From Skermanella stibiiresistens SB22 (GTDB lineage: Bacteria; Pseudomonadota; Alphaproteobacteria; Azospirillales; Azospirillaceae): 64,000 nt of DNA. The first letter of the stretch is position 1, and the number at the start of each line of letters is the position of its first letter. The notes under the pieces are model-generated. The model was not told the origin of the DNA. It made no database searches and saw only the letters and a program-made list of their open reading frames with translations. The position numbers and the translations under genes are program-made. The stretch lies in NCBI RefSeq assembly GCF_000576635.1, contig NZ_AVFL01000033.1, positions 1-64,000 on the forward strand. The letters run 5' to 3'. Shown here one piece after another: positions 29,218-37,746 of this stretch.

Positions 29218-31023
29218 TCAGAATGGCCAGATCATCGGCACCAGGACGACGCCAAGGATGAAGCACCAGATCAGCATCGGCAGGCCGAGCTTCCAGTAAT
29301 CGCCGAACTTGTAGGCGCCTGGTTCCATGACCATCAGGTTCGTCGCCGTCGCGACCGGCGTCAGGAAAGCTCCAGCGCAGGCGACGCACACGCACATCAA
29401 TACCGGCTGCGTCGAGACGCCCATCTGCTGTGCGGCGACCACCGAAATCGGAATGATGATGAGTGCCGTCGCGGTGTTGGAAATCACTTGGCCGAGGACT
29501 GCCGAAAACACGAAAAGGCCGGTAAGCAGCGCATAGGGTCCGGCATCCCCGACGAGCCTCACGAGACTTTCGGCCAGCAGGAGCGCCGCGCCGGTCTGCT
29601 CCATCGCGGTCGAGAGCGGCATCATCGCGCCGACCAGGATCACGGTCGTCCAATTGATCGAGCGATATACCTGCTCCACGCTCAGGACTCCCGAGATCAG
29701 AATCATGCTGGCGGCCAGCAACCCCGCCACGGCCGGGGGAACAAGCCCTGTGGCCAGCAGAAACACCATGATCGCCAGCGCCGCGATCACCACCCGCGCG
29801 CCCTGTCCCATCGGCACGGCTTGACGCCGCACCAGATCTGGCGAATTCACCACCAGGACTTCGGACTGGTCGAGCCGCGTTTCGAGCGCTTTCCAGGTGC
29901 CTTGCAGGAGCATCGTGTCGCCCGCCGCCAGGGCGTCGCCCGGCGTCAGGTCGACGCCCTGGCGCTGAAGCGCCAACACGATCAAATCGCCGCTTTCGGT
30001 GACCATGCCGGGGAAAAAGCGCTGCCCGATGAGAGCCGACCGGGGCGGGATCAGCACTTCCGCAATCCCGTCGTCACGGTTGAAGAGCTGGTCGGCGATC
30101 TCTTCTTCTTGGGTGTCTTCGCGCAAGGCAAGGCTGAACTCCTGGGCAACGTCCGCCGCTTGGTTGGCGGGTCCGCGCACGATCAGCAGATCGCCTTCCC
30201 TTATGGTATCGCCCCGCGTCACGGCCCCTCTTGCGTCCCTGAACGTCACGAAGGTCAGATCGCCTCTTTTCGCGAGGCCGATGGTCTCGCGCGTCTTTCC
30301 GATCACGGGCGATCCCGCAGGCACCTGCAATTGATGCACGTCCTTGGACAGACGATACTGTTCGAACAGGGTTGTAGCGTGCTGGCTCAGGTCGGGCGGC
30401 AGCGATCGGCTGGTGCGGCTGGGCAGCAGACGTTCACCGAACAGCACCACGATCGCGATGCAGCCGAGCACGATCGGCACGCCGATCAGCGCGAATTCGA
30501 AATAGCCGAAGCCGCCGCTGCCCGCATCCGCCGAGGCTTCGACCACAAGCACGTTGACGGGGCTGCCGGTCAGCATCAGCAGGGAGCCCGCATGGGCTCC
30601 GAAGACCAGCGGCATCAGCAATTGGGAAGGCGACCGGCGTAGACGGATGGCCATGACGACGACGACCGGCAGAAGTGCGGCCACCGCGCCGTTCACGCTG
30701 ATCAGGGCGCTCAGAACCCCGACGAAGCCCATCATCAGCAGGATCAGTCGCGTCCGGCTGTCGCCGGCCTGCCTGATCAGAACCTGTCCCGCCCAGGCCG
30801 TCACGCCGGCCACCTCCAGCCCGGCGCTGACGACGAAGAGTGCCGCGATGAAGATGACCGCCGGGTCGCCAAAGCCCGCCAGACTCTGGTTCAGGGTCAG
30901 AATTCCGGTTGCCCAGAGCGATAGTGCCGCGCCCAGGCAAACGGCGATGACCGGGACCCGGTCCCAAATGAACAGCACGATGATGGCAGCGATGATGGCG
31001 AAAACGATCCAGATATCGCTCAC
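29218..31023 (-). CDS. SLC13-family permease with RCK_C domains
   Basis: A 601-residue anion transporter of the SLC13/DASS type, with a central cytosolic insert. N-terminal helices run to about residue 205, then two TrkA-C/RCK_C-like domains (FEQYRLSKDVHQLQVPAGSP, then RGDTIREGDLLIVRG, and again LTPGDALAAGDTMLLQG), followed by C-terminal helices with the family motif region ISNTATALIIIPISVVAAQQ and FLTPVATATNLMVMEPG. Relatives carry sulfate, carboxylates or other anions. The GTG at 31023 is taken as the start because GGAAGGTGGAG precedes it; a TTG 15 bases upstream is an alternative. It lies upstream of the M20 peptidase in the same direction. Confidence 0.87.
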   Translation of the reverse strand: MSDIWIVFAIIAAIIVLFIWDRVPVIAVCLGAALSLWATGILTLNQSLAGFGDPAVIFIAALFVVSAGLEVAGVTAWAGQVLIRQAGDSRTRLILLMMGFVGVLSALISVNGAVAALLPVVVVMAIRLRRSPSQLLMPLVFGAHAGSLLMLTGSPVNVLVVEASADAGSGGFGYFEFALIGVPIVLGCIAIVVLFGERLLPSRTSRSLPPDLSQHATTLFEQYRLSKDVHQLQVPAGSPVIGKTRETIGLAKRGDLTFVTFRDARGAVTRGDTIREGDLLIVRGPANQAADVAQEFSLALREDTQEEEIADQLFNRDDGIAEVLIPPRSALIGQRFFPGMVTESGDLIVLALQRQGVDLTPGDALAAGDTMLLQGTWKALETRLDQSEVLVVNSPDLVRRQAVPMGQGARVVIAALAIMVFLLATGLVPPAVAGLLAASMILISGVLSVEQVYRSINWTTVILVGAMMPLSTAMEQTGAALLLAESLVRLVGDAGPYALLTGLFVFSAVLGQVISNTATALIIIPISVVAAQQMGVSTQPVLMCVCVACAGAFLTPVATATNLMVMEPGAYKFGDYWKLGLPMLIWCFILGVVLVPMIWPF

Positions 31024-31423
31024 GGCTCCACCTTCCAAATATTTTGTGAATGCCGATAGTTAAGGCATGGCCATGCCAGCCGATGAGTCGAAGCCATATC
31101 GGGTATGTATCGATCGTCTCCGTCATTTAACATGCGTGCAGTATGCGATGCTAGAAGATAATCATGCCTTACCATGCGAATCTTCAATGTGGATACGCCA
31201 TTATGAACATTTCATATCCCAACGCATAAAACTTAATTATCAAGTCAACACAATGAAATCTGGAATGAATATTTTGTAACTGTTGCGATCGTTTCCATAA
31301 CTGGACAAATTTGAAAGGCTTACATTATTGAAAACTAGCTGAATTGGAGTTAACACTAGCCTGTGATATCGCTTCAGCCCTTTTGTTTGATAAGTTCAGG
31401 CAAACCCGTCGAAAGGGAGGGTG
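31024..31423. other. Divergent intergenic region between permease and AbgT genes
   Basis: About 400 bases of relatively AT-rich DNA separating two divergently transcribed transporter genes, so it should contain both promoters. I see no perfect palindrome or standard promoter pair and no gene. Confidence 0.45.
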
Positions 31424-32998
31424 ATGTCGAGCATACCCAAATACCAAACGCCGACACCGGCCAAGAAAGCAGGGGATAAGAAGCCGGGCGCCATGGACCG
31501 GTTTCTCACGACTATCGAACGCGTTGGAAACAAGGTGCCGCATCCGGGCATCATTTTCTTCATTCTGATTGCCATCGTTATCGTCTTGTCCGCTGTTTTC
31601 GGCCTTCTGGGAACCTCGATCACCTATCAGGTGGCCGATCCAATTTCGGGCGAGATCGAGACGCGGGTGACGGCTGTGCGCAGCTTGCTGTCAGCCGAAG
31701 GCCTGCGCTTCATGATCACATCCCCCGTGTCCAATTTCCTGGGCTTCGGGTCGGTCGGCGTCATCATCATCGCGATGGTCGGTGTGGGCGTCGCCGAGGA
31801 GTCAGGGCTGATCGCGACGCTGGTGCGCAAGATCGTCCTCGTGGCGCCTCGCTCGATCTTCACGTTCATCGTCGTGATGCTTGGGGTCGTTTCCTCGATC
31901 GCGGCGGACGCCGGATACCTGGTGCTCGTCCCGCTGGGAGCCGCGGCTTTTCACAGCCTCGGGCGGCATCCCCTGGCAGGGCTCGCCGCCGCCTTTTCCG
32001 GGGTGGCGGCGGTATTCCTCGTCAATGTCTTCGTCACCCCCACTGACGCGCTGCTGGCTGCAATGACCAACGACGCGATACGCCTCGTAGATCCGGCGCG
32101 CGAGGTGACTCTCGTCGGAAACCTATATTTCATGATCGTTTCAAGCCTTCTGATGGCCGTTCTCTGCACGCTCATCACCGAAAAGATCGTTGAACCGCAT
32201 CTGGGACCCTATACCGGCGGCGTGCCCATCGAGCCCGCCGAGGGCATGACGCCCGAGCAGTCGAAGGGCCTGCGCAACGCCGGCATTGCGCTGGTCGTGT
32301 TCGTGGCGGTGATGGCGCTCCTGACCGCGCCGCCGAACTCGGTGCTACGCAGCCCGGTGACTGGCGAGATCCTGTCGGGCTCCCCCTTCATGGACGGCCT
32401 GATCATCCAGATCAGCGCGCTGTTCTTTGCGGTCGGCTTCGCCTACGGCAAGGGAGCCGGCACGATCGCGAACCTCACCCAGGCGATCGGCATGATCGTG
32501 AAGACCTTCTCGGGACTTGCGGGGCTGATCTTCCTGTTGCTGGTGATCGCGCAGTTCATCGCGTTCTTCAACTTCACCAACATGGCGACCGTACTTGCCG
32601 CCAACCTAGCCAGTTTCCTGCAGAACGCGCCGATCAACGGGGTCGGCTACATCATCATTTTCGTGCTGATCATCGCCCTGCTCGACATTCTGATCACCGG
32701 GGCCGTCGCGAAGTGGGCGATCCTGGCTCCCGTGTTCATTCCGCTCTTCATGCAACTCGGCGGGGACCCGAACCTCGTTCTGGCGGCCTATCGTGTCGGG
32801 GATTCGCCGATGAACGTCATAACTCCGCTGAACGTCTATCTCGGCGTCATGGTGGGCTTCGCCGCGAAGTATCAAAAGGACGCGGGCATCGGCACCATCG
32901 TCTCCCTGATGCTGCCCTACACCGGGATCCTTTTGATTGCCTGGACCCTGCTCCTGATTGCCTGGTATGTGGCCGGCCTTCCGCTGGGGCCAGCTTGA
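31424..32998 (+). CDS. AbgT-family transporter
   Basis: A 524-residue polytopic inner-membrane protein of the AbgT family, known for importing p-aminobenzoyl-glutamate and, in some members, exporting sulfonamides. Family features include the N-terminal IERVGNKVPHPGIIFFILIA, the central PTDALLAAMTNDAI, and the C-terminal region with PVFIPLFMQLGGDPNLVLAA and YRVGDSPMNVITPLNVYLGV. GGGAGG lies just upstream; the ATG at 31424 is preferred over the adjacent GTG at 31421. Divergent from the SLC13 permease and M20 peptidase genes: in known abg loci an M20 peptidase cleaves the imported substrate, though the peptidase here is not a close AbgA/AbgB type. Confidence 0.9.
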   Translation: MSSIPKYQTPTPAKKAGDKKPGAMDRFLTTIERVGNKVPHPGIIFFILIAIVIVLSAVFGLLGTSITYQVADPISGEIETRVTAVRSLLSAEGLRFMITSPVSNFLGFGSVGVIIIAMVGVGVAEESGLIATLVRKIVLVAPRSIFTFIVVMLGVVSSIAADAGYLVLVPLGAAAFHSLGRHPLAGLAAAFSGVAAVFLVNVFVTPTDALLAAMTNDAIRLVDPAREVTLVGNLYFMIVSSLLMAVLCTLITEKIVEPHLGPYTGGVPIEPAEGMTPEQSKGLRNAGIALVVFVAVMALLTAPPNSVLRSPVTGEILSGSPFMDGLIIQISALFFAVGFAYGKGAGTIANLTQAIGMIVKTFSGLAGLIFLLLVIAQFIAFFNFTNMATVLAANLASFLQNAPINGVGYIIIFVLIIALLDILITGAVAKWAILAPVFIPLFMQLGGDPNLVLAAYRVGDSPMNVITPLNVYLGVMVGFAAKYQKDAGIGTIVSLMLPYTGILLIAWTLLLIAWYVAGLPLGPA

Positions 32999-33051
32999 GG
33001 AAACGGCGTGACAGTGATTCGGGCTCTTCATAACACAGTGAGGAAACAAAG

Positions 33052-33591
33052 ATGTCTGATCTGATCTGCGTCGCGTTCAAGGACAAGGATACCGCCGACT
33101 GCGCGCTCAACGAACTGCGGGCGATGCAGCGGGAATATCTCATCGACCTCGAGGATGCGTGTGTCGTGGTCCGGGATGAGGACGGCAAAGTGCGGCTGAA
33201 GCAGGCGGTAAACCTGGTATCGGTGGGAAGCACCAAATCGGGACTTTCCGGCATGCTCTGGGGCTCGCTGGTCGGCCTGCTGTTTCTCAACCCTCTCGCC
33301 GGCATGGCGCTAGGAGGCGCCATCGGCGCCGGTACCGGCGCGCTGGCCGGACACATGACCGATTACGGCATCCCCGACGACTACATCCGCAAGATCGGCG
33401 GGACGATCGAGCCGGGGACATCCGCGCTGTTCGTGCTGGTGCGCAAGGTCAACCCCGACAAGGTGCTGCCCGAGCTCAGCAAGTACCAGGGCACGGTGCT
33501 ACGCACGTCTCTGACCGACGAGCAGGAGGACCGACTCAGGGGGGCCCTGAGCGGAGCAACGTCATCGGAGGCGTCGACAGAGGCCACATAG
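33052..33591 (+). CDS. DUF1269 domain membrane protein
   Basis: A 179-residue protein of the DUF1269 family. The N-terminal ferredoxin-like part (DLICVAFKDKDTADCALNEL) is followed by a glycine-rich hydrophobic hairpin at about residues 65-105 (GLSGMLWGSLVGLLFLNPLA, then GMALGGAIGAGTGALAGHM) and a second soluble part (STSALFVLVRKVNPDKV type). The ribosome binding site GAGGAAACAAAG precedes the ATG. These proteins are common near stress and transport genes but have no defined function. It lies 53 bases after abgT, likely in the same transcript, and is the last gene before the IS6/IS66 block. Confidence 0.82.
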   Translation: MSDLICVAFKDKDTADCALNELRAMQREYLIDLEDACVVVRDEDGKVRLKQAVNLVSVGSTKSGLSGMLWGSLVGLLFLNPLAGMALGGAIGAGTGALAGHMTDYGIPDDYIRKIGGTIEPGTSALFVLVRKVNPDKVLPELSKYQGTVLRTSLTDEQEDRLRGALSGATSSEASTEAT

Positions 33592-33752
33592 CTTGGCCCA
33601 ACAGAAGCTCGGGATCTTTCAAGGGTTCCGTCAGGACTCGCGCCAGATCCTGAGCGAAGGCACAGATCAATCCTGGCGAGTATTACCGTCGGTATTGTCA
33701 TATCAACTTGGATAGACCGTGCGAAAATGTCGAAGTTCCGTAGGTCGACCTT

Positions 33753-34557
33753 GGCATTGTCACGGGAACTAGGCAGGCTCGCTGAGGCCCTGAGTCATGG
33801 GCGGCCCTCACGCAGCAGTGGCCGCAGCGTTCCAGTCGGTCCTGGCCCGCGCCCGGAAGGTGCTTAGAGTTCGGCGGGAAATCAGATGGCGTTGGATGTT
33901 GAAGGTGTTGTGGGTGGCGGCATGCATCGAGACGAAGCGCTGGGCGGAACCGGGCGACTTGAAGCGTTGCATCTTCCGTTCCCGTCGGCGGAGTGGCTGG
34001 TGGGAAACCTCGGCCTGATTGTTCTCGTAAACTCCTTGTTCATGATGGGCGCTCAGGCCGATTTCCTTGAACGCGGCCCCGTAGGAGCGCAGCTTGTCGG
34101 TCGTGATCCGGGTCGGAGCAAAGCCGTGCTTCCGGAGCAGCTTGCGGATGAGCTTTCGAGCCGCGGCCTTGTTCCGCCGGCGCTGGATCAGGATCTCCAG
34201 CACCTCGCCCTCATCATCAACCGCCCGCCACAGGTACATCCGCCTGCCGTTGATCCGCACCACCATTTCATCGAGATGCCAGTGTGAACTGGGCCTGGGG
34301 CGCAGCCGCCGCAAGTTCCGCGCGATCACTGGCCCGAACTTGCCCACCCAGCGACGGATCGTCTCGTAGGAGACATCCAGCCCACGCTCCGCCAGCAGAT
34401 CCTCGACGTCCCGGTAGCTCAGCGTGAACCGGAGATAGAGCCAAACCGCGTGCTGGATAACGGCGGGCGGAAACTGGTGGCGGGCGTACGAGATCGGCTG
34501 CATTAAAGCATATCATTGTCATCGCCCACGGAGCGCCACCGTTCCCGTGACAATGCC
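33753..34557 (-). mobile_element. IS6-family insertion sequence, intact
   Basis: An 805-base element bounded by GGCATTGTCACGGGAAC (33753-33769) and its exact inverse GTTCCCGTGACAATGCC (34541-34557), with one intact transposase gene. The flanks TCGACCTT and GCAGGAAG show no target duplication, suggesting rearrangement after insertion or a cointegrate-derived copy. It is inserted directly beside IS66 sequence on its right. The inactivated relative at 7427-8227 is in the same orientation. Confidence 0.88.
33808..34503 (-). CDS. IS6-family transposase
   Basis: A 231-residue DDE transposase, full length and uninterrupted. The helix-turn-helix N-terminus is YARHQFPPAVIQHAVWLYLR, then LSYRDVEDLLAERGLDVSY. 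The catalytic triad is D in HWHLDEMVV, D in ITTDKLRSYGAA and E in NNQAEVSHQ, followed by PLRRRERKMQRFKS. The tryptophan lost in the copy at 7481-8173 is present here (MYLWRAVDDEG), so this is probably the functional member of the pair. Confidence 0.92.
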   Translation of the reverse strand: MQPISYARHQFPPAVIQHAVWLYLRFTLSYRDVEDLLAERGLDVSYETIRRWVGKFGPVIARNLRRLRPRPSSHWHLDEMVVRINGRRMYLWRAVDDEGEVLEILIQRRRNKAAARKLIRKLLRKHGFAPTRITTDKLRSYGAAFKEIGLSAHHEQGVYENNQAEVSHQPLRRRERKMQRFKSPGSAQRFVSMHAATHNTFNIQRHLISRRTLSTFRARARTDWNAAATAA

Positions 34558-34775
34558 GCAGGAAGAACTATCTCTTCGCCGGCTCGGACGCCGACGGCGG
34601 CGTGATCGCGGACGCGATGACGATCATCGAGACGGCAAGCTCTCGGGTCTCGATCCCGAGGCCTACCTGGCGGCGGTGCTCGACCGCATCGGCGACCATC
34701 TGGTCAGCCGCCTGCACGAACTCCTGCCTTGGAACTGGGCCGCCACCGAGGCGCTCCGGGCACAAGCCGCCTGAC
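34558..34775 (+). pseudogene. IS66 transposase (TnpC) C-terminal remnant
   Basis: Directly after the IS6 right end the frame reads KNYLFAGSDADGGVIADAMT and IIETA, then shifts by one base to KLSGLDPEAYLAAVLDRIGD and HLVSRLHELLPWNW. This is the conserved C-terminus of IS66-family transposases. The break is explained by loss of one A in an AAA codon near 34640. The rest of the transposase is missing to the left, cut by the IS6 element. Confidence 0.75.
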
Positions 34776-35086
34776 ATGACCGCGGTCAGCTCCGTCTTCA
34801 CCATCGCCCGCGTCGCCGAGATGCTCGGTGAGGACGAGGATCTGCTGCACCAGATCAGCCTCGATATGGAACTGGAACCCGAGGACGGCGTCCTCTGGAT
34901 CCACGGCGTCGGAGGCGCGGGAGTCCTGGCGTTCACCGCCTTCGGCATCGAGACTACGCGACCTTATCCACCTCTACAAAAAACCCGTCCCTGGGCCTTG
35001 AGTGGCCGGTTACGATGGGCCAGAACCTGGACACCTCGAAAAATGTCGAGGTCGAGGCCCCAGCGGCCATCTCCAACGCGGGCTGA
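34776..35086 (+). pseudogene. IS66-associated small gene, frameshifted
   Basis: From the ATG at 34776 the frame reads MTAVSSVFTIARVAEMLGED and EDGVLWIHGVGGAGVLAF, resembling the small protein often found just after tnpC in IS66 elements. Near 34950 the homology leaves this frame; LRDLIHLYKK and then LEWPVTMGQNLDTSKNVEVE are readable in other frames up to a stop at 35084-35086. At least two frameshifts are needed, so the gene is dead. Assignment rests on position and remembered family similarity. Confidence 0.5.
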
Positions 35087-35201
35087 CGCCCTCAGTGATC
35101 ATCGGTCTGCGGCATTGTCATCGTCACGTCGACTTGGATCAGACGCGTGAGGCATGATGTATTCCGCCACCCAGCGCCACACGAAGGGTGGCGCCAAGCC
35201 A

Positions 35202-35933
35202 TCACCCCAGATCGTGTGGCGCCATCGTCCACTCGTCGGTCGCCGCCCCGGCCTCGCCTTTCCCGGCGCTCAGCACGAATAGGGGCACGTCGCCTGGGTA
35301 AGGCGGCGTGGGGAAGAGGTGGTGCCAGGCGGTGGCCTCGCCGAAGCCCGCCTCGGCCAGCATGCGCCGCATCGCGTCCTCGGTGATGCCGTCATGGAGG
35401 GGCAGGCGGGCGGCGACCTCGGGGGCGTAGGTGGCGCGATACTGGGGCGCCACCGACCAGACGCCGTCGGAGACGACGATGAGCCCATCCGGCCTCAACA
35501 GGCGATGGGCGACGCGCAGCGCCTCCAGGGGGTCTTCGAGCGTCCACAGAACGTTGCGCATCGTCACGATGTCGGCGGAACCGGGCTGAGCCGGAACGTC
35601 CTTGATCAGCGCCACCTCGAACTCGATCGCGACCCTGGCCCTATGGGCGGCGGAGCTGGCGGCGGCGAGCATTTCCGGCGAGCCGTCGAACGCCCTGACG
35701 CGATGGCCCAGCGAGGCGGCGACGATGGCGCAGGCGCCGGTGCCGGTGCCCAGGTCGATGACGTCCCTGGGGCCGTCCGCCTGGAAAGCGGCTTCAAGCA
35801 CGTCGCGCCAAAGGCCGGGAAATGCCGCGTGGGAGGCGACGCCGTCGAATTCCGGGGCGCGGGCGCTCCAATGGGCGGTGATGGCGGGTTGGACGTCGTC
35901 CTTGTCCGGGCCGGGCGTGGCGGCTGGTGTCAT
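35202..35933 (-). CDS. SAM-dependent methyltransferase of the metal-uptake operon
   Basis: A 243-residue class I methyltransferase. Motif I is DVIDLGTGTGACAIVAASLG (core DLGTGTG at 60-66), the acidic strand-2 residue lies in VRAFDGSPEML, and later strands read SADIVTMRNVLWTLEDPLEA and LRPDGLIVVSDGVWS, typical of the UbiE/COQ5-like fold. The start at 35933 is set by an ATGA overlap with the stop of the ABC ATPase. Being the last coupled gene of a Zur-type FecBCD operon suggests it modifies a metal chelate or cofactor taken up by the transporter; this is inference. The substrate cannot be read from sequence. Confidence 0.82.
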   Translation of the reverse strand: MTPAATPGPDKDDVQPAITAHWSARAPEFDGVASHAAFPGLWRDVLEAAFQADGPRDVIDLGTGTGACAIVAASLGHRVRAFDGSPEMLAAASSAAHRARVAIEFEVALIKDVPAQPGSADIVTMRNVLWTLEDPLEALRVAHRLLRPDGLIVVSDGVWSVAPQYRATYAPEVAARLPLHDGITEDAMRRMLAEAGFGEATAWHHLFPTPPYPGDVPLFVLSAGKGEAGAATDEWTMAPHDLG

Positions 35934-36712
35934 GGGGTCTCTCCCTGATCGCCGTCGATGATGTATTCGATGTGCCGGCGGCCGCCGGCACCGTCGTGGA
36001 TGCGAACCTCGACGCCGAACACCCGCCGGATCAGGTCCGGCGTCAGCACGGCTTCCGGCATGCCGGCGGCCACCAGCTTGCCCGCCGACAGCACGCAGAT
36101 CCGGTCGCAGAACAGCGATGCCAGATTGAGGTCGTGGAGCGCCACGATACAGGTCAGGCCAAGCCGGCGGATCAGCGCGAGGGTCGAGAGCTGGTGCTGG
36201 ATATCGAGGTGATTGGTCGGTTCGTCGAGGATCAACTCGCGCGGTTCCTGCGCCAGGGCGCGGGCGATGTGGACGCGCTGGCGCTCGCCGCCCGACAGCG
36301 TGTGCCAGGGCTGGTCGTGACGGTCCGTCAGGCCGACCCGCTCCAGGGCGTGGTCGATGGCCTCCTCGTCCTCCCGCGTCCACGAGGCGAAGGCCGCGCG
36401 ATGCGGCGTTCGGCCCAGCCGCACGACATCGCAGACGGAGAGGTGGACATCGGTGGTCGCCTGCTGCTCCACGAAGGCGAGGCGCCGCGCCAGATCGCGG
36501 CGCGACAGGTCGCCGATGTCGCGCGCGTCGAGCGTCACGACCCCGCTCGCCACCTTGCGCATCCGGCACAGCAGCCGCAGCAGGCTGGATTTCCCCGAGC
36601 CGTTCGGCCCGATCAGGCCGAGCATGCGGTTGGGTTCGACGGACAAGGTGATGCCGTCGACGATCAGGTGTCCGCCGGCGCTCCAGCGGACGTCATGGGT
36701 GGCGAGCGTCAT
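35930..36712 (-). CDS. FecE-type ABC transporter ATPase
   Basis: A 260-residue nucleotide-binding protein energising a FecBCD-type metal-chelate importer. Walker A is GPNGSGKSS (35-43), the signature is LSGGERQ (139-145), Walker B is LILDEPTNHLD (160-170) and the switch histidine is in ALHDLNLAS. The start at 36712 overlaps the permease stop (ATGA); a much longer open frame upstream is antisense-type sequence. Gene order is binding protein, permease, ATPase, methyltransferase, all coupled by 4-base overlaps below a Zur-like operator. Confidence 0.93.
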   Translation of the reverse strand: MTLATHDVRWSAGGHLIVDGITLSVEPNRMLGLIGPNGSGKSSLLRLLCRMRKVASGVVTLDARDIGDLSRRDLARRLAFVEQQATTDVHLSVCDVVRLGRTPHRAAFASWTREDEEAIDHALERVGLTDRHDQPWHTLSGGERQRVHIARALAQEPRELILDEPTNHLDIQHQLSTLALIRRLGLTCIVALHDLNLASLFCDRICVLSAGKLVAAGMPEAVLTPDLIRRVFGVEVRIHDGAGGRRHIEYIIDGDQGETP

Positions 36713-37746
36713 GCCGGCCGCTTGGCGCCGTAGAGGATCGCGGCGAAGGCGGGTGCGCCGAACAGCGCCGTCACGATGCCAATCGGCAGGATCTGCTGCG
36801 GTACCAGGACGCGGGAGAGGATGTCGGTCAGGATCATGAAGACGGCGCCGATGACGAGGCAGGCGGGCAGGAGCCGCGCGTGGCCGGGACCGACCAGGAA
36901 GCGTGCCGCGTGCGGAATGACGAGACCGACGAAGCCGATCGAGCCGACGATCGCGACCATGGTGGCCGTCAACAGGGCCGTCGTCGCGAAGAGGACGAAC
37001 CGGACGCGCCCGACCGCCACGCCGAGCGACCGCGCGGCGTCGGTGCCGAAGGCGAAGGCGTCGAGCGCCTTGGCGTGCGACATGCAGATGATGAAACCGA
37101 TCAATGCCACCGGTGTCGCGACCCACAGGTCGGGCCAGCGCACGCCACCGAAATTGCCCAGCAGCCAGAACATCACGCCCCGCGCCTGCTCGGCGCTCGC
37201 CATCGTCGTCACGATCGCGGAGGTCGCCGCGGTGAACAGTTGCGAACCGGCGACGCCGGCGAGGATCACGCGGTCGCTGGTGCCGCCGGCGCCCGCCGCC
37301 AGGAGCGCCACGAGCGCCAGCGCCGCGACCGAGCCCACGAACGCGCCGCCCGACAGGCCGAGGGTCGTGCCACCCAGGCCGAGGATCATCACGCAGACGG
37401 CGCCGGTCGAGGCGCCGGCGGAAACGCCCAGGATATAGGGCTCGGCCAGTGGGTTGCGCAGCAGCGCCTGGAGGATCGCGCCGGAAATGGCGAGTGCTCC
37501 GCCGCAGAGCGCGGCCATCAGGGCGCGGCTGAGCCGGTAATGGAAGATCACCCCCTGCTGGATCGCGCTGGTCGGAAAGCCGAGGTCGAACAGGCCATTC
37601 CCCAGCGCCTTGAGGGCCGTTCCCAGCGGGATCGTCATCTCGCCCACGGTCACCGCCAGCGCCACGGCGAGGACCAGCGCCACGACGGAGAGGACGGCGA
37701 CGGCGATCCGCGCCGCCCAGTTGGGTCTGAGGACGGCGTGGCTCAA
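36709..37746 (-). CDS. FecCD-family ABC transporter permease
   Basis: A 345-residue permease of the FecCD/BtuC family with about ten helices. Family signatures are visible: FHYRLSRALMAALCGGALAI, then AILQALLRNPLAEPYILGVS, and the C-terminal VGSIGFVGLVIPHAARFLVG. The start is taken as TTG at 37746, which overlaps the stop of the binding-protein gene (TTGA), matching the overlap pattern of the operon and giving a normal length. The protein probably forms a homodimer, since only one permease gene is present. Confidence 0.9.
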   Translation of the reverse strand: MSHAVLRPNWAARIAVAVLSVVALVLAVALAVTVGEMTIPLGTALKALGNGLFDLGFPTSAIQQGVIFHYRLSRALMAALCGGALAISGAILQALLRNPLAEPYILGVSAGASTGAVCVMILGLGGTTLGLSGGAFVGSVAALALVALLAAGAGGTSDRVILAGVAGSQLFTAATSAIVTTMASAEQARGVMFWLLGNFGGVRWPDLWVATPVALIGFIICMSHAKALDAFAFGTDAARSLGVAVGRVRFVLFATTALLTATMVAIVGSIGFVGLVIPHAARFLVGPGHARLLPACLVIGAVFMILTDILSRVLVPQQILPIGIVTALFGAPAFAAILYGAKRPA

